Positions 24,800 through 33,669 are shown, counted from the first letter of the stretch. The stretch is DNA of 46,199 nt from Caulobacter segnis (GCF_003243465.1 NZ_QFQZ01000034.1:1-46199), one strand, 5' to 3'. Numbers and translations: made by a program. Notes: a model not told the origin generated them from the sequence alone.

Positions 24800-24808
24800 T
24801 TATCCACA
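24800..24808 (+). promoter_or_regulatory. Perfect DnaA-box sequence
   Basis: TTATCCACA, the consensus DnaA box, occurs once in this 620-bp region without an intact gene. A single box is not an origin. In Caulobacter DnaA also acts as a transcription factor, but no gene start is close enough to assign a target with confidence; the next gene starts at 24989. Confidence 0.5.
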
Positions 24809-24825
24809 GGGCGCCACAATAATCC

Positions 24826-24865
24826 CGACATCCCCGGCGACACGTCAGTGCGCGGGGAGGTCGGG
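24826..24865. repeat. Degenerate family A REP-like element
   Basis: CGACATCCCCGGCG and CGCGGGGAGGTCGGG form degenerate arms of the family A element seen at 304-435 and 38360-38488, but without the central part. It is in the gap between the LysR remnant and the gene at 24989. The rest of 24369-24988 shows nothing else recognisable. Confidence 0.45.
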
Positions 24866-24988
24866 TGTTTGTGAATTCCCGTACCTTTCCCCGCCTAGAA
24901 ATAACCATTTCCGTTGCGCCACGCCGACTTAGACAAAAACACAGGTTTCTTACGCCCGGTGCTCGCGGCGGCCTCATGATTTCAGGTC

Positions 24989-25366
24989 ATGAGCACCGCC
25001 CCTTCCCCCACCGCCGCCCGTCGCTGGTGCGACGCCCTGCAACAGAAGCTGATGGACGCGATCGACGCGGCCTGGGCCATGGCCGACGGGAGCGACGACC
25101 CGGCGGTCATCGCCAAGGCCCGCGAGCAGGCGCGCCTGGCCGGCCAGATCGCCGGCATGGCCCGCAAGGTCCTGTCCCTGGATCCGCCGCAGCCCAAGCC
25201 CGCCAACCTGCCCGGCTTCATCCACGAGGCCTTCGACCGCCTGGACGCGGCCACCGCGCCGATCCTGGCGGCCGCCGCGCGCAAGGAGGCGGCCGAGGCC
25301 GGCAAGCCCGCCGCCGCCCAGGCCGTGGCGATGCAGAACGCGCTGCGGAAGCTGAAGCGGCGCTAA
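24989..25366 (+). CDS. Hypothetical protein, 125 residues, Ala-rich
   Basis: The frame keeps the strong third-position G/C of the surrounding genes. The product is Ala-rich and helical in appearance, with WCDALQQKLMDAIDAAWAMA near the start and a basic end (ALRKLKRR). No known domain is recognised. It is convergent with the lipase gene, overlapping by 4 bp. Ribosome-binding site is weak, so the start is uncertain. Confidence 0.6.
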   Translation: MSTAPSPTAARRWCDALQQKLMDAIDAAWAMADGSDDPAVIAKAREQARLAGQIAGMARKVLSLDPPQPKPANLPGFIHEAFDRLDAATAPILAAAARKEAAEAGKPAAAQAVAMQNALRKLKRR

Positions 25367-26376
25367 GCGCCCTCTCCCGCATCGGTCCAGCCCGGGGCCC
25401 GCAGGTTGGCCGCGGCGATCAGCTTCTGGCGATAGAGGCCGATCATGTGGTCGTCGATCAGCGGGAAGCGGCGGGTGATCGGCCAGAGCACGCTGAACAC
25501 GCCCAGCCACAGGCCCAGCAGGAACGGCGTGCGATCATATCGCTTGGGCGGCTCGCCCAGACGCCCCAGCACGCGCACGTCGCCGCTGTGCTGGTAGCCG
25601 AGATACGGCGGCGGCACGGCCGGAACGATGTCGCGGCCATTGACCAGGCGGTAGTGCGGGCACTTGACCTCGGCGTCGAAGCTGCGCTGGCCGACGCGCG
25701 GCGATCCGAAGGTGTAGCAGGCCGCCAGGATGTCGCGCTCGAACGCGGCCGAGGCGATCTGCGCCAGGGCGCCGCCCAGCGAGTGGCCCGTGATGTAGAG
25801 GCCCTTGTCCGGCGGCACGCGCGGGCCGGCCAGGTCCTTGGCGATCGCGTCCTCGACGCTGCGGAAGGCCTTCAGGAAACCCTCGTGGACGCAGACGGTG
25901 TCGTCCCCGGCGCGCAGCGGCTGGCGCCCCGCCGCCAGATTGACCTCCCAGTCGGCGAAGTCCTGCGTGCCGCGAAACGCCAGCACCGTCATCTGGTCGC
26001 TGGTCGCCAGATAGGCCTGGGTCCCGATCGAGGTCGCATAGGTCGCCACCAGATCGAAGCCGCCCTTCTTCAGGCGGGCCCGCATGGTCCCGAGGCTGAC
26101 GCCCGTGGGGTCCTCGAAATTGTCGTAGGCGATGGCGCACAGCGACGCCATCAGGGCGCAGGTGCGGTCCGAATAGGCCGCCCGCCAGGTGGGCGCGGCC
26201 ACGACCATGGCGTCGGTGATCGGAGTCAGGCGCTCGGCCAGCGTCTTGGCCTCCGCGACGACGGCGTCGAAGCGCGCCTGCAGGTCCCGGACCTCGGCCT
26301 CGTCGGCCGGGCCGTCGCTTGCGCCCGATTTGCGGGGCGCCTTGGCGACCCCAGCCTTCCTCGCCCTGACCGCCAT
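25363..26376 (-). CDS. Class 3 lipase family protein
   Basis: The 337-residue product contains the alpha/beta-hydrolase nucleophile elbow GHSLGG with Ser199. TFGSPRVGQRSFD, typical of class 3 lipases, follows, then an Asp in NGRDIVP. A hydrophobic stretch (TPFLLGLWLGVFSVLWPI) near residues 284-301 may be a membrane anchor or lid. The first 30 residues are basic and have no clear signal peptide. Substrate is probably an acylglycerol or similar ester; no context gives more. Confidence 0.9.
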   Translation of the reverse strand: MAVRARKAGVAKAPRKSGASDGPADEAEVRDLQARFDAVVAEAKTLAERLTPITDAMVVAAPTWRAAYSDRTCALMASLCAIAYDNFEDPTGVSLGTMRARLKKGGFDLVATYATSIGTQAYLATSDQMTVLAFRGTQDFADWEVNLAAGRQPLRAGDDTVCVHEGFLKAFRSVEDAIAKDLAGPRVPPDKGLYITGHSLGGALAQIASAAFERDILAACYTFGSPRVGQRSFDAEVKCPHYRLVNGRDIVPAVPPPYLGYQHSGDVRVLGRLGEPPKRYDRTPFLLGLWLGVFSVLWPITRRFPLIDDHMIGLYRQKLIAAANLRAPGWTDAGEGA

Positions 26377-26497
26377 GACCAGCCCCGCCGTCGCTGGCGT
26401 GCGAAGGGCGCAAGCGCCGCGTCAACACGCCTGGAGAGCATTCAAGTCAGACACAACTCCGGTCCGGGGGCAATCGTTAAGACCGGGCGGCGAGGCC

Positions 26498-26830
26498 TCA
26501 GGCCCCCTCCTCGTCGACATAGATCACGACCGGCTTGCCGCGCGACAGCGGCTCCCAGCCGGCCTCGATGGCCGAGGCGATGGCCTTGGCGACGATGCGC
26601 ACCGGGATCTGCGACGGCTTCAGCGGCGGGGCGCTGAACTTGGGCTTGGGGCCGGGCGGGAACTCGATCATCGCCTCGCGCTGGCCGGCCTGGTGGCGCA
26701 CCGCCAGCACCTTGCCGTGCCGCTCGGACGGGTCGTAGGACCACTGCGGCAGCCGGTGCAGCCGCCAGACATAGGGTTCTCCGTCGACCTCGATGTCGAA
26801 CTCGACGATCAGCTTGGTGGTTTTGGCCAT
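26498..26830 (-). CDS. Conserved-type hypothetical protein, 110 residues
   Basis: The frame MAKTTKLIVEFDIEVDGEPY gives a compact 110-residue protein with an N-terminal beta-rich part and a helical segment (SQIPVRIVAKAIASAIEAGW) in its second half. A longer ORF running to 27478 on this strand is a shadow of the cytidylyltransferase gene. Function unknown. It is divergent from the SpsF-like gene at 26930. Confidence 0.8.
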   Translation of the reverse strand: MAKTTKLIVEFDIEVDGEPYVWRLHRLPQWSYDPSERHGKVLAVRHQAGQREAMIEFPPGPKPKFSAPPLKPSQIPVRIVAKAIASAIEAGWEPLSRGKPVVIYVDEEGA

Positions 26831-26929
26831 GCGAGGGCATAGCGCGGACGGCGGCCAAGAAAAAGGGTTCGGCGCGCCCGGCCCACGAAGCCAGTGGCCT
26901 TTCGCGGGCCGAATCTCCATCATCGGCGG

Positions 26930-27643
26930 ATGATCGTCGCCATCCTCCAGGCCCGCATGAGCTCCACCCGCCTGCCGGGCAAGGTGCTGATGCCCCTCGT
27001 GCGCCAGCCGATGATCGTGCGCCAGATCGAGCGCGTCGCCCGCGCCCGCCGGATCGACAAGCTGGTCGTCGCCACCTCGGACGGGCCCGAGGACGACCCG
27101 ATCGAGAAGGCGGTGCTGCGGGAAGGCATCCCGGTGTTCCGGGGCTCGCTGCACGACGTCCAGGACCGGTTCCTCGGCGCGTTGGACGCCCATCCGGCCG
27201 AGCACCTGGTGCGCCTGACCGCCGACTGCCCCCTGGCCGATCCCGACCTGATCGACGCGACGATCGATCTCTGTCTGTCCAGCGCCGCCGACTACGCCAA
27301 CAACACCGCCCCCGGCCGCGCCTGGCCCAAGGGCACCGACATCGAGGTGGTGCGCGCCGCCGCCCTGCGCGAGGCGGCCAAGGTCGCCACGCCCGAGGCC
27401 CGCGAACACGTCACCTGGGACATCCGCATGCAGCCGGAACGCTGGCGGCAGGTGTTCCTGGCCTGCCACCCCGACCAAGGCGCGGTGCGCTGGACGGTCG
27501 ACCGCCCCGACGACTACGCCTTCGTCGCGGCGGTCTATGACGCCCTCTATCCGAAGAACCGAACCTTCACCTCGGACGACGTGCGGGCCTTTGTCCGCGA
27601 TCGGCCAGACCTTGCGGACTACGGGGGCGACCGGCGGGTATGA
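26930..27643 (+). CDS. SpsF-like cytidylyltransferase (likely sugar-nucleotide synthesis)
   Basis: The 237-residue protein begins MIVAILQARMSSTRLPGKVL, the nucleotide-binding signature of the SpsF/CMP-NeuAc synthetase family, with TADCPLADPDLIDATID and EHVTWDIRMQPERW further on. Such enzymes activate a nonulosonic acid with CTP. Its stop (27641-27643) overlaps the next start in ATGA, so it is coupled to pseG. Together with PseI at 37221, CMP-pseudaminic acid or a close relative is the likely product. The ATG at 26930 matches the family start; 26894 is the ORF start only. Confidence 0.85.
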   Translation: MIVAILQARMSSTRLPGKVLMPLVRQPMIVRQIERVARARRIDKLVVATSDGPEDDPIEKAVLREGIPVFRGSLHDVQDRFLGALDAHPAEHLVRLTADCPLADPDLIDATIDLCLSSAADYANNTAPGRAWPKGTDIEVVRAAALREAAKVATPEAREHVTWDIRMQPERWRQVFLACHPDQGAVRWTVDRPDDYAFVAAVYDALYPKNRTFTSDDVRAFVRDRPDLADYGGDRRV

Positions 27644-28650
27644 GCCGGATTGTCTTCGTCTGCGCGGCGGGCCCGAGCATCGGCGGCGGCCATGTGATGC
27701 GCTCCCTCACCCTGGCGCGCGCCCTGCAGCGGGCCGGCGCGACCTGCGCCTTTCGGGCGAGCCCCGAGGTCGGCGCGGTGCTGGACGCCTTCGCCTCCGA
27801 CATGGCGCGGGCGACGGATGACGCGGGCTTCGACGCCGTCGTCTTCGACCACTACGGCCTTTCCGCCGAGGATCACCGCGCCTTGGCCAAGGGCCGCCCC
27901 ACCCTGGTGATCGACGACCTCGCCGACCGTCCGCTGGCCGCCGACCTGGTGCTGGACTCCGGACCGGCGCGGACGGCGCAGGACTATGCGGGCCTTCTGC
28001 CGCCCGGCGCGCGCCTGCTGCTGGGGCCCTCCTACGCGCCGGTGCGTCCCGCCTTCGCGGCCCTCCGCGAGGCCGCCCTGGCCCGGCGCGCTGCGCGGCC
28101 GCCGGTGCGCCGGATCCTGGTGTCGCTTGGCCTGACCGATGTCGGCGGGATCACCCAGCGGGTGGTCGGGCTGCTGCGCCCCCTGGTCGGCGAGGCGGTC
28201 CTCGACGTGGTGGTCGGCGGCGGCGCGCCCAGCCTGCCGGCCCTGCGCGCCCTGGCCGAGCAGGACGAACGCCTCGTCCTGCATATCGACACCCAGGACA
28301 TGCCGCGCCTGACGCTGGAGGCCGACCTCGCGATCGGCGCGGGCGGCTCGACCACCTGGGAGCGCTGCGTGCTGGCCCTGCCGACCCTGACCCTGATCCT
28401 GGCCGACAACCAGGTCGCCGCGGCGCGGGCGCTTGAGACGGCCGGCGTCGCGCCGTGCCTGGACGTCGCGGCGGCAGGCTTCGAGACGGCCTTCGCCCGC
28501 GAGGTCTCGGACCTGCTGGCGAACGCGGAGCGCCGGGCGGCGCTGTCGGCGGCGAGCGCGGGTGTCTGCGATGGCCTCGGAGCAGAGCGGGTCGCGGTGG
28601 CGTTTTTGGAGAGAGTGGGGACTTACCCCACCGCGCGCCACGCCACGTAA
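27640..28650 (+). CDS. pseG: UDP-2,4-diacetamido-2,4,6-trideoxy-beta-L-altropyranose hydrolase PseG
   Basis: The 336-residue product has the PseG pattern: GGGHVMRSLTLARALQRAG at the N-terminus, DHYGLSAEDHRALA and VIDDLADRPLAADLVLD in the middle, and the glycosyltransferase-B-like AIGAGGSTTWERCVLALPTL near the C-terminal third. It removes UDP in the fourth step of pseudaminic-acid synthesis. It starts inside the stop of the SpsF-like gene, indicating coupled translation. Its 3' end overlaps the convergent TauE gene by 28 bp. Confidence 0.9.
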   Translation: MSRIVFVCAAGPSIGGGHVMRSLTLARALQRAGATCAFRASPEVGAVLDAFASDMARATDDAGFDAVVFDHYGLSAEDHRALAKGRPTLVIDDLADRPLAADLVLDSGPARTAQDYAGLLPPGARLLLGPSYAPVRPAFAALREAALARRAARPPVRRILVSLGLTDVGGITQRVVGLLRPLVGEAVLDVVVGGGAPSLPALRALAEQDERLVLHIDTQDMPRLTLEADLAIGAGGSTTWERCVLALPTLTLILADNQVAAARALETAGVAPCLDVAAAGFETAFAREVSDLLANAERRAALSAASAGVCDGLGAERVAVAFLERVGTYPTARHAT

Positions 28651-29396
28651 GCCGCCGTCAGCACGATCATCCCCGCGAACAGCCGCCGCGCCAGCAGGAC
28701 GCGACCAGCCATCAGCGGCGCCAGCCGCGCGCCCGCGAGCACGCCAAGCCCGCCGCCCGCGACCAGGGCCAGGAACACCGGCCAGTCGACCAGACCCGAG
28801 GCCGCGTAGCTGGCGCTGGTGGCCGCGCCGAACAGGGTCACCGAGACCAGGGACGAGGCCGCCGCGTTGGCCAGGGTCATGCCGGTGGCGGCCATCAGGC
28901 CCGGCGCGATCAGGAAGCCGCCGCCGATGCCGAAGAAGCCCGCCGCGAAACCGGTCATCAGGCCGATCGGCGCCAGCCTCATGGCCTTGGCCGGATCGAT
29001 GCGGACGTCCGGATCGCCCGGCGAGCGTGGCGCCCGCAGCATCGAGAGCCCGACCAGGGCCATGGCCAGGGCGAACCAGGCCAGCAGATGCTGGGCCGGC
29101 AGGGTCTTGGCCACCTGGGCGCCGAGCAGCGAACCGACGAGCCCCGGCCCGCCGAAGGTCAGGGCGCACGGCCACTTGACCCGTCCCGCCTTGGCCTGGG
29201 CCGCCAGGCCGGCGGCGGCGTTGACCGCCACCGCCGCCGCCGAGGTCCCGATCGCCACGTGGGCGTCGCGCAGGCCGACGACGTAGAGCAGCAGGGGCGT
29301 GGCCAGCACCGAGCCGCCGCCCCCGAACAGGGTCAGCAGCAGGGCGACCAGCGCTCCGCTCAGCACGGCGGCGGCGTATGTCCAGACCGGGTCCAT
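28623..29396 (-). CDS. TauE/SafE-family membrane protein
   Basis: The 257-residue product has about seven hydrophobic segments and two copies of the family motif, LTLFGGGGSVLATPLLLYVV (about 21-40) and FGIGGGFLIAPGLMAATGMT. TauE/SafE proteins move sulfur-containing or organic anions across the inner membrane. It is followed on the same strand by rhodanese and a BigR-type regulator further upstream, so it likely exports a sulfur anion (sulfite or similar) made during sulfide or persulfide oxidation. ATG 29396 was chosen over the longer frame to 29456. Confidence 0.92.
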   Translation of the reverse strand: MDPVWTYAAAVLSGALVALLLTLFGGGGSVLATPLLLYVVGLRDAHVAIGTSAAAVAVNAAAGLAAQAKAGRVKWPCALTFGGPGLVGSLLGAQVAKTLPAQHLLAWFALAMALVGLSMLRAPRSPGDPDVRIDPAKAMRLAPIGLMTGFAAGFFGIGGGFLIAPGLMAATGMTLANAAASSLVSVTLFGAATSASYAASGLVDWPVFLALVAGGGLGVLAGARLAPLMAGRVLLARRLFAGMIVLTAAYVAWRAVG

Positions 29397-29400
29397 GGCC

Positions 29401-29934
29401 TCACGCGCGCGCCGGACGGTTCCAGGGCGCCAGGGCCAGCAGGCGGGCCATGCCACAGAAGCCGGTGACGCCGGCGAAGGTCAGGCCCGCGCCGACGAAG
29501 CCGGCGATTCCGAAGAACAGCGGCGAGACGGCCAAGCCCAGGATGACGCCGGTCAGCACCAGCAGACCGGCGGCGATCTGCACCTGGCGCATCATCTCCA
29601 GCGGCGCCTTGGCGTCGACCTCGACCGGCAGGCCGGCCGCGTCCCAAGCGTCGAGACCGCCGTCGAGGACATAGCCGCGCGTCCCGCAGGTGGCGGCCAG
29701 GGTCGGCGCGTGGGCGCCGGTGCGCATGCCCGAGCGGCAGGTGAAGATCACCTCCCGCGCGTCGGGCGCGCCCAGCCCCTTGGCGGCGAGGGTCGAGACG
29801 GGACGCGACAAAGCTCCCCTGACACGTCGGCGGGCGAACTCGTCGGGCTCGCGGATGTCGATCAGGACGGCGCGGCCGTCGGCGAGGCGCTGGGCGGCGT
29901 CTTCAGGCTTCAGCGGGATCAGTGGGGCGGTCAT
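29401..29934 (-). CDS. Rhodanese-domain protein with DUF2892 membrane tail
   Basis: Residues 1-110 are a rhodanese domain with the active-site Cys66 (FTCRSGMRTG). Residues 120-170 form a DUF2892-like hydrophobic hairpin (FGIAGFVGAGLTFAGVTGFC). Similar fusions (YgaP) are known. It transfers sulfane sulfur, probably within the persulfide-stress module. Its start overlaps the end of the regulator gene by 32 bp and its stop lies 4 bp before the TauE start, so all three form one operon. Confidence 0.93.
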   Translation of the reverse strand: MTAPLIPLKPEDAAQRLADGRAVLIDIREPDEFARRRVRGALSRPVSTLAAKGLGAPDAREVIFTCRSGMRTGAHAPTLAATCGTRGYVLDGGLDAWDAAGLPVEVDAKAPLEMMRQVQIAAGLLVLTGVILGLAVSPLFFGIAGFVGAGLTFAGVTGFCGMARLLALAPWNRPARA

Positions 29935-30271
29935 GGGCGGCGCTCTCCGTGGGAGGACAGAAGATCTCCGCGAGGACGCCCACCACCTTGACGGCGGCGG
30001 GGTCGGCGATCCGGTACCACACCGTCTGGGCTTCGCGGCGCGCGGCCACGATCCCCTCCTCGCGAAGCACCGCCAGGTGCTGCGAGAGGGCCGACTGCGA
30101 CAGGCCGACCAGGGGCGTCAGTTGCCCCACCGACCGTTCGCCATCGGCGAGCTGGCACAGGATCATCAGCCGGCGCTCATTGGCCAGGGCGCGCAGAAGC
30201 TTGGCGGCTTCCGCGGCGCTGGCCTCGAACTGGCTGACATCGAAACGCGAGAGATCGAACATGAACGCCAT
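29903..30271 (-). CDS. ArsR-family persulfide sensor, BigR/SqrR type
   Basis: The 122-residue protein has the ArsR winged helix (VGQLTPLVGLSQSALSQHLA at about 48-67, wing ARREAQTVWYRI). Two cysteines lie at 39 (MILCQL) and 105 (EIFCP), 66 residues apart, the same spacing as the redox pair of SqrR and BigR that form a tetrasulfide bond with persulfide. It is therefore likely a sulfide/persulfide-responsive repressor of its own operon and of the divergent persulfide dioxygenase. ATG 30262 is an alternative start; the first gene may be leaderless. Confidence 0.9.
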   Translation of the reverse strand: MAFMFDLSRFDVSQFEASAAEAAKLLRALANERRLMILCQLADGERSVGQLTPLVGLSQSALSQHLAVLREEGIVAARREAQTVWYRIADPAAVKVVGVLAEIFCPPTESAAHDRPTDPAEA

Positions 30272-30274
30272 ATA

Positions 30275-30294
30275 TTAGCTTGTGCTAAATTAGC
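30275..30294. promoter_or_regulatory. Candidate BigR/SqrR operator between regulator and dioxygenase
   Basis: TTAGC-TTGT-GCTAA (30275-30288) is a perfect 5-bp palindrome and a further TTAGC half-site follows at 30290-30294. It is the AT-rich core of the 64-bp gap between the divergent genes. BigR-type operators are AT-rich palindromes in this position. It should cover the promoters on both sides. Confidence 0.6.
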
Positions 30295-30335
30295 AAGTCC
30301 TTATATGAAGAGCCTGCTGATTGGAGGCTCTAGCC

Positions 30336-31208
30336 ATGCGTCCCGACGTTCAAGCGTTTTTCGATCCCGCCACCTTCACGGCCAGCTACCTGGTCAGCGA
30401 TCCCGCGACCGGCGTGGCCGCGATCATCGACCCGGTGCTGGACTTCGAGCCCAAGGCGGCCAAGCTCTCGACCGCCTCGGCCGACGCCCTGCTGGACGCC
30501 GTGGCGACGCGCGGCCTGACCCTGGCCTATGTGCTGGAGACCCACGCCCACGCCGACCACCTGTCGGCGGCCGACTACATCCGCAGGAAAACCGGCGCGA
30601 AGATCGTGATCGGCGCGCGCATCGTCGAGGTGCAGAAGACCTTCATCCCGGTGTTCGAGGCCGAAGCCGAGGTCGCCGCCGACGGCGCCGCCTTCGACGT
30701 GCTGATGAACGAGGGCGATACGCTGCCGCTGGGCGAGCTTTCGATCGGCGCCCTGCACACGCCCGGCCACACGCCGGCCTGCCTGACCTACACGATCGGC
30801 GACGCGGCCTTCGTCGGCGACACCCTGTTCATGCCCGACTACGGCACCGCCCGCGCCGACTTCCCCGGCGGCGACGCGGCCACGCTTTACCGCTCGATCC
30901 GCAAGGTCCTGGCCCTGCCGCCGCAGACCCGCATCTTCGTCGGCCACGACTACCTGCCGGCGGGGCGCTCGGACTACCGCTGGGAGACCACGGTGGCCGA
31001 GGAGCGGGCGCGCAACATTCACGTCCATGACGGCGTCGACGAGGCCGAGTTCGTCGCCCTGCGCCAGGCCCGCGACGCGACCCTGGCCGCGCCCACGCTG
31101 ATCCTGCCGTCGCTGCAGGTGAACATCCGCGCTGGCGCCCTGCCCGCGCCCACGCCGGCGGGGAATGTCTTCCTGCGTCTTCCCGTCAGCGGCGCCCCGC
31201 TGGCCTGA
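30336..31208 (+). CDS. Persulfide dioxygenase, ETHE1-like metallo-beta-lactamase fold
   Basis: The 290-residue product has the metal motif HAHADH (H70, H72, D74, H75), a further His in HTPGHTPA, and the ETHE1-type DTLFMPDYGTARADFPGG and VGHDYLPAG blocks. Such enzymes oxidise glutathione persulfide to sulfite. The divergent BigR/SqrR regulator, rhodanese and TauE gene support this role. GGAGG lies 8 bp before ATG 30336. Confidence 0.92.
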   Translation: MRPDVQAFFDPATFTASYLVSDPATGVAAIIDPVLDFEPKAAKLSTASADALLDAVATRGLTLAYVLETHAHADHLSAADYIRRKTGAKIVIGARIVEVQKTFIPVFEAEAEVAADGAAFDVLMNEGDTLPLGELSIGALHTPGHTPACLTYTIGDAAFVGDTLFMPDYGTARADFPGGDAATLYRSIRKVLALPPQTRIFVGHDYLPAGRSDYRWETTVAEERARNIHVHDGVDEAEFVALRQARDATLAAPTLILPSLQVNIRAGALPAPTPAGNVFLRLPVSGAPLA

Positions 31209-31211
31209 CCG

Positions 31212-33596
31212 CTAGCCCGGCCGGGCCTGGGACAGGGCCTGGGCCAGGGTCTCCAGCGAGAACGGCTTGGAGATGAACGGCCAGTCGCCGGCGCGCGCCC
31301 GGCTCTGGTCGCCGCCGACATAGCCCGAGCACAGCACCACCGGCAGGCCCGGACGCGAGACGGCCAGTTGCTCGGCCAGATCGACGCCGCTCTTGCCGCC
31401 CGGCATGATCACGTCGCTCAGCACCAGCTCGATCTCGCCGTCGTCGTCCAGGCGCGCCAGCGCCTCGTCGACGCCGCCGGCGCGCACCACCGCGTGGCCG
31501 AGGTCGTTCAGCATCGCCTCGACCAGCTCGGCCACCTGGTGGTCGTCCTCGACCAGCAGCACCCGGGACGGCGTCTGGGCGCGGATGGGATCGACCTTCT
31601 GCGCCGCGTTCCGAGGCGCGCCGGCCTCGACCACCGGCAGCAGCAGCGACACGCTCGAGCCCTCGCCCACCACGCTCTCGATCTCGACCGAGCCGCCGCT
31701 CTGGCGCGCGAAACCATAGACCTGCGACAGGCCAAGGCCGGTGCCCTGGCCCGGCGGCTTGGTGGTGAAGAACGGCTCGACGGCGCGGGCGATGGTGGCC
31801 GCGTCCATGCCCGAGCCGGTGTCGCGCACCGAGACCTTCAGATAAACTCCTGGCTCGAGCTCGCCGCGCGGCTCGCTGATGGTCACCGCGCCGGACTCGA
31901 TGGTCACGGACCCACCCGCCGGCGTGGCGTCGCGGGCGTTGACGACCAGGTTGAGCAGCGCCGCCTCGAACTGGCCGGCGTCGATGCGCGCGGCCCGCAC
32001 GCCCGCGCCCAGCCGCAGCTTGAAGCCGTAGGCGTCGCCGAGGGCGCGTTTCAGCAGCTCCTCGCTCTCGGCGATCAGGCCGTCGACGCGGCGGACTTCC
32101 GGTTTCAAGGGCTGGCGGCGGGCGAAGGCCAGCAGGTGCTGGGTCAGCTTCTCGCCGCGCCTGGCCGCCGCCAGGGCCGCGCCGATCATCCGCTCGCGGC
32201 GGCGCGCGTCGTCGGGATGGCGCGCGACCACGTCCAGCGCGCCGATCACCACCGTCAGCAGGTTGTTGAAGTCGTGGGCCACCCCGCCGGTCAGCTGGCC
32301 GATGGCCTCCAGCTTCTGGGCCTGCAGCAGGGCCGCCTGGGCCGCGTCGCGCTCGGCGACCGCCGCGGCCGCGCGCTCGCTGAGCAGCTCGTTGATGTTG
32401 GTCAGGTTCTCCTCGGCGCGCTTGGCGTCGGTGATGTCGAAGGCGATGCCGGAGAAGCCCGAGAAGACGCCGCTCGAATCCAGGCGGGGCTGCGAGAACG
32501 ACTTCAGCCAGCGCCACTCGCCGTCCGCGCGGCGATAGCGTCCCTCCAGGCTGAACGGCTTCAGCGAGGCCTCGCCTTCGATCTGGGCCTTGAGGATGCC
32601 CGGCAGGTCCTCAGGGAAGAGGCGCGAGCGCCAGTCCAGCGTCATCGCCTCGTCGTAGGACAGGCCCGCGAAGTCGACATAGGCCTGGTTGACGAACTCG
32701 CGCGCGCCGCCGGGCCGCGACGTCCACATCAGGGCGGGGGCGCTGTCGGCCAGGGCCCGGAACCGCGCCTCGCTCTCGCGCACCTGCTCTTCGGCCCGGC
32801 GGCGGTTGGTGACGTCGAAGTTCAGGCCGATCATCCGCACCGGCTTGCCGGTCGCGTCGCGGACCACCTCGCCCCGACCATGGACCCAGCGCTCACCCTG
32901 GCTGGTGTCGGCCAGGCGGTACTCGACCTCGTACTCCTCTGAGCCCGTGAGGGCCGCCCGCACGCGCTCCCGGGCGATCTCGCGGTCGTCGGGGTGGACG
33001 TACTGGGCCATGTCAGCCAGTTGCATCGGCCCTTCCAGCGGCGCGCCGAGGTTGCGCCGCGCGGCCGGCGAGAAATAGAGCTCGCCGGTCTCCAGATTGA
33101 ACTCCCACGGCCCGACGCCGGCGGCGGTCTGGGTCACGCGAAGCCGCTCCTCGGCGTCGCCCAGGTCCCGCTTGATCCTGGCCAGGCCCCGGATCGCCCC
33201 GCGCAGGCCCTCGGCGATCGCGACCACCATCACCGCGCACAGCAGGTAGATGACCAGGGTCGATAGCTCGTCCTCGGACAGCGGCACGCCCTCGCGCCCG
33301 CCCCACAGCCACCAGCCGAACGCGCCGCCGGCCACGGTGGGGATCAGCCCCCAGCGCCAGCCCGCGTACAGCGTCACCATCATGATGGCGGGGAAGAACG
33401 GCTGGGTCGCGCCGACCCCGCCATGCAACCCCAGCAGGGCGACGCGGATCAGCACCGCCATGCCGATCCCGATCAGCGCCGCCAGGGCGCAAAGCGGCGC
33501 CGGTGGGGGAACCGGAGGGATCAGCCAGGCGCTAATCAGGCCGTCAATGCGTCCTTGCTCGTCAGAGACAAGGGACGGGGCGTCTTTTTTCTCCAT
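31212..33596 (-). CDS. Hybrid sensor histidine kinase
   Basis: The 794-residue protein begins with a membrane region (about 36-130, four hydrophobic segments, DUF4118-like), followed by two PAS domains with PAC motifs (about 150-265 and 275-390). A HisKA domain with the phosphoacceptor His441 (GGVAHDFNNLL) and a HATPase domain (N box NLVVNARDAT, G1 DTGSGM, G2 GTGLGLSQVYG) follow. A receiver with the acceptor Asp728 (LVLSDVIMPGG) ends it. It is transcribed alone. The signal it senses cannot be inferred. HDFNN-type kinases often feed a separate phosphotransfer protein. Confidence 0.93.
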   Translation of the reverse strand: MEKKDAPSLVSDEQGRIDGLISAWLIPPVPPPAPLCALAALIGIGMAVLIRVALLGLHGGVGATQPFFPAIMMVTLYAGWRWGLIPTVAGGAFGWWLWGGREGVPLSEDELSTLVIYLLCAVMVVAIAEGLRGAIRGLARIKRDLGDAEERLRVTQTAAGVGPWEFNLETGELYFSPAARRNLGAPLEGPMQLADMAQYVHPDDREIARERVRAALTGSEEYEVEYRLADTSQGERWVHGRGEVVRDATGKPVRMIGLNFDVTNRRRAEEQVRESEARFRALADSAPALMWTSRPGGAREFVNQAYVDFAGLSYDEAMTLDWRSRLFPEDLPGILKAQIEGEASLKPFSLEGRYRRADGEWRWLKSFSQPRLDSSGVFSGFSGIAFDITDAKRAEENLTNINELLSERAAAAVAERDAAQAALLQAQKLEAIGQLTGGVAHDFNNLLTVVIGALDVVARHPDDARRRERMIGAALAAARRGEKLTQHLLAFARRQPLKPEVRRVDGLIAESEELLKRALGDAYGFKLRLGAGVRAARIDAGQFEAALLNLVVNARDATPAGGSVTIESGAVTISEPRGELEPGVYLKVSVRDTGSGMDAATIARAVEPFFTTKPPGQGTGLGLSQVYGFARQSGGSVEIESVVGEGSSVSLLLPVVEAGAPRNAAQKVDPIRAQTPSRVLLVEDDHQVAELVEAMLNDLGHAVVRAGGVDEALARLDDDGEIELVLSDVIMPGGKSGVDLAEQLAVSRPGLPVVLCSGYVGGDQSRARAGDWPFISKPFSLETLAQALSQARPG

Positions 33597-33669
33597 CTTC
33601 GTCCCGGCAAAGATGTCTTGCGCGGAAGATGGGCACGCTTACCTAAGACAAGCAACACGGGAGATCACG

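Noticed and set aside
24800..24808. Replication origin
   Set aside because: A single DnaA box without other boxes or an AT-rich unwinding region is not enough.
24865..26637. 590-codon plus-strand ORF
   Set aside because: It covers the lipase gene in antisense and starts in the gap with no ribosome-binding site; shadow.
30330..31028. Minus-strand ORF antisense to the persulfide dioxygenase
   Set aside because: Shadow; the plus-strand metal-binding motifs are intact.
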